From the NCBI GenBank assembly GCA_016938155.1, contig JAFGVF010000101.1, positions 1-9,112 of the forward strand: DNA of 9,112 bases, in the 5' to 3' direction. The stretch's first letter is position 1. Every line of letters begins with the position of its first letter. The notes under the pieces are model-generated. The model did no database searches. It was not told the origin of the DNA and worked only from the letters and a program-made list of their open reading frames with translations. Of the stretch, positions 1 through 6,242 are shown piece by piece. The position numbers were made by a program, and so were the translations under genes. Origin of the DNA: Candidatus Cloacimonadota bacterium. Lineage in GTDB: Bacteria > Cloacimonadota > Cloacimonadia > Cloacimonadales > JAFGVF01.

Positions 1-2
1 AA

Positions 3-31
3 AAAGTTATGAACAAATTGTGGATAACTTT
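3..31. promoter_or_regulatory. Inverted pair of DnaA-box-like 9-mers
   Basis: Two 13-base arms (3-15 and 19-31) form an inverted repeat around a 3-base spacer, matching at 11 of 13 positions. The right arm contains TTATCCACA on the minus strand (27 down to 19), identical to the classical DnaA-box consensus. The left arm contains TTATGAACA on the plus strand (7-15), one mismatch from TTATNCACA. Only this pair is visible at the window edge. There is no visible AT-rich unwinding element with a larger cluster of boxes, so it could be a DnaA regulatory or titration site, an outlying part of an origin beyond the edge, or chance. The sequence match is observed; the function is inferred. Confidence 0.35.
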
Positions 32-39
32 AGCCTATC

Positions 40-92
40 CCAGGGAGGGTCTAGGGAGGCTCTAGGGAGATTCCAACGAAATTCCACCGTCT
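40..92. repeat. Short array with 11-base periodicity
   Basis: Three consecutive 11-mers (40-50 CCAGGGAGGGT, 51-61 CTAGGGAGGCT, 62-72 CTAGGGAGATT) form a degenerate tandem repeat. The same 11-base step continues in a different motif, with TTCCAACG at 71-78 and TTCCACCG at 82-89. The array lies downstream of the terminator that ends the FKBP gene and is not inside a supported gene. It is unusually G+A rich on the plus strand compared with its surroundings. It may be a simple tandem repeat or part of a dispersed intergenic element. No function can be assigned. Confidence 0.55.
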
Positions 93-256
93 TTAGATAG
101 GGCATAGGGGAAGCATGATGATGGAAATTGGAAGAAAATGGTAGATTTTCGGGAGTATTTTGTCCTTTAAAACTTAACTTCATAGGAAATCTTCTGGTGT
201 AATGGTGAAAAAGAATTGGTTAAACGAATCTATTTGGTACCTAGATTGAGAAGCAC
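93..256. other. Intergenic stretch without a supported gene
   Basis: Together with the repeats to its left, this fills the region between the terminator at 257-292 and the left edge. Plus-strand reading frames close quickly: the ATG cluster near 114-121 reaches a stop within about ten codons. One minus-strand frame (183 down to 7) stays open for 58 codons, but it lacks a good ribosome binding site and runs through the 11-base repeat. It is therefore not called as a gene. The stretch could hold the promoter of a minus-strand gene lying beyond the left edge, but I see no convincing -35/-10 pair. Confidence 0.5.
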
Positions 257-292
257 AAAAAAGAAAAGGCAGAGACTACAGAAGCCCCTGCC
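257..292 (-). terminator. Intrinsic terminator after the FKBP gene
   Basis: On the minus strand, arms at 292-283 and 277-268 form a 10-base-pair stem, including two G-U wobble pairs, with a 5-base loop. The stem is GC-rich at its base (GGCAG/CTGCC). It is followed directly by a U-rich tract (TTTTCTTTTTT, 267 down to 257). It lies 23 bases beyond the stop codon of the FKBP gene, the expected place for the end of the long minus-strand transcript. The plus strand lacks a comparable U tract after the stem, so termination is one-directional. Confidence 0.88.
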
Positions 293-315
293 ATATATTT
301 TTGCAAAGCTACAAA

Positions 316-765
316 CTAATTAATTTTCAGTAACTCTACATCAAAAATGAGAGTTGAGTTAGGTGGAATAATACCATTTCCTGCACCGCGAGGTCCGTAC
401 CCAAGGTCAGAAGGAATTGTGAGTTTTCTCTTCTCGCCAATTCTCATTCCTGCAACACCCTGGTCCCAGCCTTTAATGACTCTTCCGGCACCAAGCTGGA
501 AACTAAAAGGTTGATTTTTATCCACGGAGCTGTCGAATTTCTTTCCATCAGTGAGCCAACCTGTATAATGTACAGTTACTTGTTTCCCTGCGACAGCAAC
601 AGCATCGCCCTCACCTTCCTGCATGATTTCAATCTGTAAGCCTGTATCGGTTGTCCAAATCTTGTTCATAGGTTTTTCAATCTCCTTTATCTGAGTTTTG
701 TTTCCGCTACATGCAAAAAACAGAAGAGCAATTACAATCAGCGGAATAATGCGATAAATCTTCAT
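316..765 (-). CDS. FKBP-type peptidyl-prolyl cis-trans isomerase, lipoprotein
   Basis: The predicted role is to catalyse cis-trans isomerisation of peptide bonds before proline, helping exported proteins fold in the cell envelope. Residues 1-18 form a lipoprotein signal (charged start, hydrophobic core) ending in the lipobox FFAC with Cys19 as the lipidation site. A short linker leads to one complete FKBP domain (about 38-148). Binding-pocket residues typical of active FKBPs are present: Tyr67 in VHYTG, Phe77-Asp78 in KFDSS, Val96-Ile97 and Trp100 in RVIKGWDQG, Tyr123 in GYG, and Ile133 and Phe141 near the end. The length of 149 residues suits a single-domain lipoprotein FKBP. The ATG is preceded by AAGGAG eight bases upstream. 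It is the last gene of the series, 45 bases after the phosphatase-like lipoprotein gene and just before a terminator. Whether it folds the neighbouring exported proteins is unknown. Confidence 0.93.
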   Translation of the reverse strand: MKIYRIIPLIVIALLFFACSGNKTQIKEIEKPMNKIWTTDTGLQIEIMQEGEGDAVAVAGKQVTVHYTGWLTDGKKFDSSVDKNQPFSFQLGAGRVIKGWDQGVAGMRIGEKRKLTIPSDLGYGPRGAGNGIIPPNSTLIFDVELLKIN

Positions 766-810
766 AATTTATACTCCTTAATTAATATATTTTCAGGTAT
801 CCTTATGCTC

Positions 811-1749
811 TTAGTCCTGGTTAAAATCTAACCTGACTCCCACAGGTCGATGGTCAGAAATATAAGTTCTGTATTCATACAGACCACCTGTTAATTCTAA
901 GTCAACCTGTAGCGTTCTGACCAGAGATTCAGGTTGCGAAAAAGCATCAAACAGCTCATTTGTAATCAGGATGTGGTCAATATGGCTCGGATAGCTGGGA
1001 TATGATGCATTACTTGTATTTACTGCTTCTGCAATGACCATATCCGTAAACAGGTATTCTGTAGGTTTGGTCAGGAATGCCTGAAAGACATTCTCTGTTG
1101 CTGTATCAGTAAGTTCATCATTCATGTCGCCAAGAACAATAACCCTACTATCATTTAAATTGGTAGTGATATATTCATCCAAAAGCTCACAGGATCTACT
1201 ACGCTTGTACTCGTCTTCAAATCCAGAATCATTCGCTTTCAGATGAACCGTAATCAGGCTTATAAGTTGTCCATGCCAGTTAATATTGATAAGAAGAGGT
1301 ATCCTCATAAAGATATTATCTTCCCACGGCATAATTTCTTCATAAGAAATTACAGTTATTTCATTTGATTGATAAATAAAACCAAGATTCTGATAACTGT
1401 CGGAAGTCATGACAATTCCGTTATAATCGGGTAAGGCTTCCAATAAAGCCTGAAATGCAGAGATATTAGCAATCTCTTGAACTGCAAAAATATCTGCTCC
1501 AATATAGGGCATCAATTCACTGAGGTAGTTAATAGTCTCCACAGGGTCTGCCGGGAAGTTCATCAGATTCCATGTTACAACCTCGAATGTGTCTGCTTTG
1601 CCTATATCGATTGAATTATCAACAACCGGTGGGTTGACTCCATCATTGTTATCATTAAAACTGCTTTCAGTTGGTGATTTGCAGCCTAAAAAAAGCAATA
1701 TAAAGGCAATGAGAATTATCTCGGTAGTAGTTTTAAAAGATTTAAACAA
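811..1749 (-). CDS. Endonuclease/exonuclease/phosphatase family lipoprotein
   Basis: This is a metal-dependent phosphoesterase of the DNase I/EEP fold, probably anchored in the envelope. The frame is open further upstream, but the best start is TTG at 1749. That gives 312 residues beginning with a typical lipoprotein signal (two Lys, a hydrophobic core, then LFLGC with Cys23), whereas upstream starts would bury this signal and overlap transketolase by over 100 bases. AAGGAG lies four bases before the TTG. Numbered from TTG, the catalytic set looks complete: Asn61 (WNLMN), Glu92 (VQE), His169 (TVHLKA), Asp208 and Asn210 (GDMND), Asp258 (SHIDHI), Asp299-His300 (SDHRPV). An EEP enzyme outside the cytoplasm could hydrolyse nucleic acids, nucleotides or phospholipids; the substrate cannot be read from the sequence. 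The TTG sits just inside the transketolase end, which implies translational coupling. Confidence 0.88.
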   Translation of the reverse strand: MFKSFKTTTEIILIAFILLFLGCKSPTESSFNDNNDGVNPPVVDNSIDIGKADTFEVVTWNLMNFPADPVETINYLSELMPYIGADIFAVQEIANISAFQALLEALPDYNGIVMTSDSYQNLGFIYQSNEITVISYEEIMPWEDNIFMRIPLLININWHGQLISLITVHLKANDSGFEDEYKRSRSCELLDEYITTNLNDSRVIVLGDMNDELTDTATENVFQAFLTKPTEYLFTDMVIAEAVNTSNASYPSYPSHIDHILITNELFDAFSQPESLVRTLQVDLELTGGLYEYRTYISDHRPVGVRLDFNQD

Positions 1750-3634
1750 GTCGCTCCTTAATCCTTTGATAGATTGATTCTCTATCCAGTTTGCAATAAG
1801 CAAAAACATCATTACTGGCTCCAGAAACGGCATAATCCTCCACACCAAAGCAGTGAAGATTACAGGTGAATTTATGTTTAAATAGTTCTGTAGCAACTAC
1901 AGAACCAAGTCCGGTATTCACATTATGGTCTTCGTAGGTAAAAACCATACCGGTAGCAGCTGCCTGTGTTAATGCTTTTTTGTCAATTTTTGTGGGAGTT
2001 GAGATGTTCCAAACCTGTATATCCCATCCTTCTTCTAAGAGTCGGTCAGCTACTGCAACAGCATTAGCAGTAACAGTACCCATAACCATCAAAGCAGCCT
2101 TCGTTCCTTTGCGAAGCAGATTTGCTTTTCCGTACTCAAAACTGTAATCATCACTGAAAAGAATTTGACCGTCCTTATCTTTGAGGATTTCAAGCTTAGA
2201 ACGCCCCATAGCCAATAAATAGTTACCACTTTGATTAGCTAACCAGCGAGTTGCTCGATCAGTTTGATTGGGATCGGCGGGAACAATGACACCAAAGTGA
2301 TAAAGATTTCGGGTTAAACCAACATAGTCGACACATTGATGAGTTTTTCCATCCTCACCGACATCCAAGCCAACATGAGTAACCACGACCTTCAGATTCC
2401 CGTGATTAATGTCCGTAAGCCGGTGCATATTAATAACTTCGTCAACACCAAAAACGCCGAAATCCGCCCAGAAAGTTTGAATCCCATGTGCTGAGACAGC
2501 ACCTGCAATTGTGGCAGTGTTATGTTCCATGATTCCCATCTGGAAGAAGTTATCAGGAGCTTTTTCAGCAAATCCGGATGTTTTAACACTTCCGGCTAAA
2601 TCACAATCAAAAACAGCAAGAGGCATGTTCTTAGAAAGGTTGTATGAAGCAATTTCTTCAATAGCTTTGCCCCATGCAGAGCGATTATCAGTGCTGCCTG
2701 TATATGTCACAGGAGTACCTGTGTTGAAAGCAAAATCCTGTTTGAAATCTATATGGAATTTATTAGATGAATCGAAGTTACTCCTGAGCTTCTTCAGTTC
2801 ATCAAGATTGTTTTCTAAATTAAGTTCAATCAGAGCCTGGACAAGTTGTTCTTCGTTCAGAGGAGAGCCATGATATTTCTCTTTGTTTTCCATGAAGGAA
2901 ACACCTTTACCCATGACAGTATTAGCAAGAATCATCACCGGTAAGTTGCTTTTTGCAGCCTGCTGATAAGCGAAATGAATGTCTTCAAAATCGTGTCCGT
3001 TGATTTCAATCACTTCCCAGCCGTCAGCAAGGAAATTATCACTTATTCGGTTTGGCATAACCCCATCAATGTCCCCGCTAATTTGTAATTTATTGTAATC
3101 TATGATAACAGTAATATTTGAAAGTCCGAATTTTACTACAGCCTTCCTTGCTTCAGAGATTTGTCCCTTCTGCTGTTCTCCGTCACCCATAAACACAAAA
3201 AGGTTGTTCTTTATCCCTTTGATTTTATTTGCCAGAGCAAAACCGACAGCAGTGGACAATCCCTGCCCCAGATTTCCGGTTCCCCACTCAACACCCGGAA
3301 CATCTCTTTCGATATGCCCTTCAAATATAGAACCGCAAAGCCTGAATCCAGACACAGCCTCTCTGACATCAAAAAAGTCATTTAGTCCCAGAGTGGAGTA
3401 AACAGCCGGAGAAATGTGTCCGTTGCTGACCACTACCATATCTCTATTCTCATCATGTGGATGAACAGGATTGATATTTATCATCCGATAAAGAACCATC
3501 ATCAGGTCGATTGATGACATTGAACCACCGGGGTGACCGGATTTGGCAAGGGTAGTCATCTTGAGAATTTCACCTCTGGCAAGATTAGATAACTCAGATA
3601 TCTCCAGCAATTCCTGCTGAGTAAGCTTCTTCAT
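1742..3634 (-). CDS. tkt: Transketolase (full length, thiamine-diphosphate dependent)
   Basis: It transfers two-carbon ketol units between sugar phosphates in the non-oxidative pentose phosphate pathway, in the cytoplasm. All three domains are in one 630-residue chain, slightly shorter than the common length of about 660. In the N-terminal domain: His34 in SGHPGGS, His73 in SNGH, the cofactor motif GDGEQQKG (150-157, with metal ligand Asp151) and Asn181. The pyrimidine domain has the catalytic Glu370 in GIMEHN and the signature TH...GEDG.THQ (His420, His432). A C-terminal domain follows from about residue 500. The ATG has GAGGT four bases upstream. It is the only clearly cytoplasmic metabolic enzyme of the series, between genes for exported proteins, 53 bases after the caspase-like gene. 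A 1-deoxyxylulose-5-phosphate synthase is less likely given the GEDG.THQ signature. The symbol is by family, not by ortholog test. Confidence 0.95.
   Translation of the reverse strand: MKKLTQQELLEISELSNLARGEILKMTTLAKSGHPGGSMSSIDLMMVLYRMININPVHPHDENRDMVVVSNGHISPAVYSTLGLNDFFDVREAVSGFRLCGSIFEGHIERDVPGVEWGTGNLGQGLSTAVGFALANKIKGIKNNLFVFMGDGEQQKGQISEARKAVVKFGLSNITVIIDYNKLQISGDIDGVMPNRISDNFLADGWEVIEINGHDFEDIHFAYQQAAKSNLPVMILANTVMGKGVSFMENKEKYHGSPLNEEQLVQALIELNLENNLDELKKLRSNFDSSNKFHIDFKQDFAFNTGTPVTYTGSTDNRSAWGKAIEEIASYNLSKNMPLAVFDCDLAGSVKTSGFAEKAPDNFFQMGIMEHNTATIAGAVSAHGIQTFWADFGVFGVDEVINMHRLTDINHGNLKVVVTHVGLDVGEDGKTHQCVDYVGLTRNLYHFGVIVPADPNQTDRATRWLANQSGNYLLAMGRSKLEILKDKDGQILFSDDYSFEYGKANLLRKGTKAALMVMGTVTANAVAVADRLLEEGWDIQVWNISTPTKIDKKALTQAAATGMVFTYEDHNVNTGLGSVVATELFKHKFTCNLHCFGVEDYAVSGASNDVFAYCKLDRESIYQRIKERLV
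1747..1760 (-). promoter_or_regulatory. Ribosome binding site and TTG start inside the transketolase 3' end
   Basis: On the minus strand TAAGGAGCGAC precedes TTG. The AAGGAG core (1759-1754) is part of the last transketolase codons (Lys-Glu-Arg), and the TTG (1749-1747) overlaps the Leu-Val codons just before the transketolase stop TAA (1744-1742). The spacing from AAGGAG to TTG is only four bases. Ribosomes finishing transketolase could re-initiate here. This site decides the start of the lipoprotein gene, because no ATG or GTG gives a sensible signal peptide. Confidence 0.75.
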
Positions 3635-3687
3635 TTGTACCTCAATATTTATATTATTTTAATTTAAATTATGGAGTTAACAGCTTT

Positions 3688-5190
3688 TTATTTATAGGGA
3701 TTGTCAAGCCGTAAAAAGATATAGTTCCCATTGGTAGTTTGTAAACCGGGGTTTTGCTTGATATTGAGCTTCTCTTTCCAGCCGTTACAAAGTTGAGAAA
3801 TTCTTGCTTCAAGCTCATTCAATGTTAAGTATCTATCTCTATTTCTGTCAGCAGAATCATTCAAACTATTTATAAGAGCCCAAGTGAAGAGATTGCTCTT
3901 TTCATCAGCTAAAAGAGCAGTTTTTCCTCTAGTGTTGCCTCCATACAGAATACTTACATCAGCAGGGATTGTGGGCATTTCCATAACAGGTGGAAGATTA
4001 TCAAGGTCGTTCGTTACAAGCATATCTTCATTATTCAAGGAATTGAAATTACACTCCAGAATCAAGGTAATGGATTTAAAATGAAACTGTTCCAATTTTG
4101 TGAGTAAGGAGTCAATTCTGATTGAGTTTTTTTGCGATGCATGAATATTGAAGTCGTGGTACAATAATGCTCCCATCCCATTAGAACTGATTGCATTGCC
4201 GGCAAAGTAAATAATAAGCTTCAATGTATCATCTCCCGTCTTCTCAGACAGCCACCCGTATTTACTCATCAGTTCATCAAAACCTGTGAACTTGGAATCA
4301 TTGGAGAAAAAGATGTTTTCATTAGGAACATACATCATTCTTTGAAGCTTCTCACTAAACGCTTTAGCATCATTATCAGCATAATTATAAGAAGGAATAT
4401 ATTGATATTCCGGGATACCGACAATAATAGCCAGATTGCTCTTGCCATAATCAGCAAGAAGACTGTCGGAAGGAGAAAAAACCTTCTCCCAGCCGGTCGT
4501 ATCGTATTCTATATGTTCATATTCCCAAATATCTGTCTCAAAGGGATTTTCGAGTATTTCATTGCTAAAGTAACTAAAATCGGGAGTTTCTAATCTCTGA
4601 GTAGAAAAGGGGACATAATTATCTCCATAGTGTAATTTCCAATTGAACCAATTCCACCGGCTATATCCTGAGTACTCTTTTGTAACTTCAACGAAACAGG
4701 TATCAGGGTACTCATCAATAAAGGAGTTTATATACGAATCACTCTCAACAGCAAAGATATTATCAAAACCCTCAATTCTTATTGCAATCAGCTTCCTGTC
4801 TTCCAGCCATTTCAGTTTTATAAAACTCAGAATGACTTTCTGCCTGCTGTTATATCTTTCTTTTTCGAGCTCAAAATCAATCATGTTCATTCGGTAATCA
4901 AAACAAGCCCCTGAATAATTAATCAAAGTACTGTACTCTTTTTCTAAGGCTTTCTCAAAATCTTTATCATCACTATATCTAATCTCTAACAGGGATTTAG
5001 CACTACCTTGAGAAGCAAATGCATTTTCAGTTCTATTGCTTTCCAGTCTATCATTCCATTCCTTTTGCAATCTGGTAGATGAAAATCGATTCTGCTTCAA
5101 GATAAGCAGCATATCTATTTTTTCTTTAGGTGTAAACGCTGACAGTCCGGATATCAGAATTAGGAAGATTAATATTATTCTTGCTTTCAT
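3688..5190 (-). CDS. Exported caspase-fold protein with both catalytic residues replaced
   Basis: Residues 1-18 look like a Sec signal peptide (MKAR, hydrophobic core, LSA), so the protein is probably periplasmic or surface-exposed. Residues 19-250 resemble nothing I recognise. From 252 there is a peptidase C14 (caspase/metacaspase) domain: NLAIIVGIPEY (252-262), the ADNDAKAF motif (271-278), and YFAG (328-331), where active members read YFAGHG. Here the catalytic His position is Asn332. The Cys strand, normally LDACFSG, reads LECNFNS (378-384): the catalytic position is Asn381, with a Cys one residue earlier (Cys380). Near the end, residues 448-459 (Asp448, Asn450, Asp452, Thr456, Glu459) fit an EF-hand calcium loop, a feature often seen at this place in bacterial caspases. 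The likely role is non-catalytic binding. The ATG lies nine bases after the FGE-like stop codon, with GGAG three bases upstream, so the pair is co-transcribed and probably coupled. Confidence 0.8.
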   Translation of the reverse strand: MKARIILIFLILISGLSAFTPKEKIDMLLILKQNRFSSTRLQKEWNDRLESNRTENAFASQGSAKSLLEIRYSDDKDFEKALEKEYSTLINYSGACFDYRMNMIDFELEKERYNSRQKVILSFIKLKWLEDRKLIAIRIEGFDNIFAVESDSYINSFIDEYPDTCFVEVTKEYSGYSRWNWFNWKLHYGDNYVPFSTQRLETPDFSYFSNEILENPFETDIWEYEHIEYDTTGWEKVFSPSDSLLADYGKSNLAIIVGIPEYQYIPSYNYADNDAKAFSEKLQRMMYVPNENIFFSNDSKFTGFDELMSKYGWLSEKTGDDTLKLIIYFAGNAISSNGMGALLYHDFNIHASQKNSIRIDSLLTKLEQFHFKSITLILECNFNSLNNEDMLVTNDLDNLPPVMEMPTIPADVSILYGGNTRGKTALLADEKSNLFTWALINSLNDSADRNRDRYLTLNELEARISQLCNGWKEKLNIKQNPGLQTTNGNYIFLRLDNPYK

Positions 5191-5199
5191 TGGCTCCGC

Positions 5200-6186
5200 C
5201 TATTTTATCGCTGTCCTGAAAAGTCTCAAGCCAATCCTAAAATCTCTGCTTTCAGCCTTTTCACCTGTTCGGGTATCAATTCTACATTTTTGGTAGCTTT
5301 CAAACCAAGAGCCTCCCTTAACGACTTTCAAAGTTGTTCTGGACGCTTTACCGATTTTATAGAATGGTTTTTGTTTATCTTTCAAGTAATCATCCCAGCA
5401 CCACTCTTTAACATTCCCGCTCATATCGTAGATGCCTAATTCATTGGGAGCAAGCTGTCCGGGAAGTGAAGGTGCATGGTCGGATGTTTCATCATACCAA
5501 GCGACTTCATCTACATCTCTGCTTCCGCTGTAGGGATAATTTTGAGACAAAAGTCCACCTGAGGCACAGAATTCCCATTCCTGTTCAAAAGGAAGACGAT
5601 AACCGTCTGCATTGAAATCACACCGAATAGAATCCGGTTCAATATAATAACATGGGGATAATCCTTCCATCTCGCTTTTCTTATTGCAGAATTCAATAAC
5701 TTGGTCCCAGCGGACATTCTCGATGGGATTACCTGGTTTCTTGAAGTAAAAAGGACTATTCTTCATAACATCTATCCACTCTTCATGTGTAACTTCATAT
5801 TTCCCGACATAGATTGGTTTGATTGTAACAGTGGAGTTATCATCGAATCTAATTTCACCCCCGGGAACAAAGATATAATTTCCAGACCATATTGAAAGCT
5901 CTATCTTCCACTCATCCGGATTTAACTGCTCAAGATAGGGTTCCCACCAAATCTGTTTATTCGGTCCCGGTTGGACATCAATAATATCTCCGGCTATAGC
6001 ACCGGGAATTACTGTTTCTGTGTCACTGACAGCTTTTACAATAATATTAGCAGGTTCATCCCCAATAAGATTAAAAGTAATGATAATTCTGCCATTTTCA
6101 TTTTGCAGTCTGATGTCGTTGATTTCAGTTCCCAAAAGAGAAAGTGTAAACACTCCAATCAGGAGGATTAAAATAAATCTTTGCAT
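5200..6186 (-). CDS. Exported FGE-sulfatase (SUMF1)-like protein
   Basis: The start is taken as ATG at 6186, which has GGAG nine bases upstream; a TTG five codons earlier lies within that ribosome binding site. The 328-residue product starts with a Sec-type signal peptide (1 to about 19) and a beta-rich domain (about 21-100). The FGE-sulfatase domain follows: NYIFVPGGEI (103-112), KYEVTHEEW (129-137), GYRLPFEQEWEFCASGG (195-211), GIYDMSGNVKEW (251-262) and VVKGGSW (288-294), ending RIGLRLFRT. True formylglycine-generating enzymes carry two copper-binding cysteines after GGS; here the first position is Glu296 and only Cys301 remains. Genuine sulfatase maturation is therefore unlikely. Many bacterial relatives keep the fold for other uses. 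It lies 56 bases after the membrane-protein gene and nine bases before the caspase-like gene. FGE-like and caspase domains are often linked in bacteria, supporting a joint role. Confidence 0.88.
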   Translation of the reverse strand: MQRFILILLIGVFTLSLLGTEINDIRLQNENGRIIITFNLIGDEPANIIVKAVSDTETVIPGAIAGDIIDVQPGPNKQIWWEPYLEQLNPDEWKIELSIWSGNYIFVPGGEIRFDDNSTVTIKPIYVGKYEVTHEEWIDVMKNSPFYFKKPGNPIENVRWDQVIEFCNKKSEMEGLSPCYYIEPDSIRCDFNADGYRLPFEQEWEFCASGGLLSQNYPYSGSRDVDEVAWYDETSDHAPSLPGQLAPNELGIYDMSGNVKEWCWDDYLKDKQKPFYKIGKASRTTLKVVKGGSWFESYQKCRIDTRTGEKAESRDFRIGLRLFRTAIK

Positions 6187-6242
6187 GGATGTTAACTCCA
6201 AGTGTTTTTTGCTTATCCACTTTTTAGCTAAATACAGTCAGG

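Noticed and set aside
7..183. Minus-strand open frame of 58 codons with an ATG start
   Set aside because: There is no clear ribosome binding site before the ATG, the translation has no recognisable domain, and the frame runs through the 11-base repeats and the DnaA-box-like pair. It would become more interesting if the same peptide were conserved in relatives.
3635..3687. Possible promoter in the gap before transketolase (TTAACT, 18 bases, TAATAT)
   Set aside because: Each element matches only 4 of 6 consensus bases in a very AT-rich gap, and the implied start site would leave almost no leader before the ribosome binding site.
1589..5296. Numerous open frames of 60-120 codons on the plus strand
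   Set aside because: They lie fully antisense to well-supported minus-strand genes, have low-complexity or implausible products, and lack independent support.
6187..6242. Hairpin AAGTG...CACTT and a DnaA-box-like TTATCCACT between the membrane-protein and FGE-like genes
   Set aside because: The stem is short with a large A-rich loop and no U tract, and the box has a mismatch at a conserved end position with no partner nearby.
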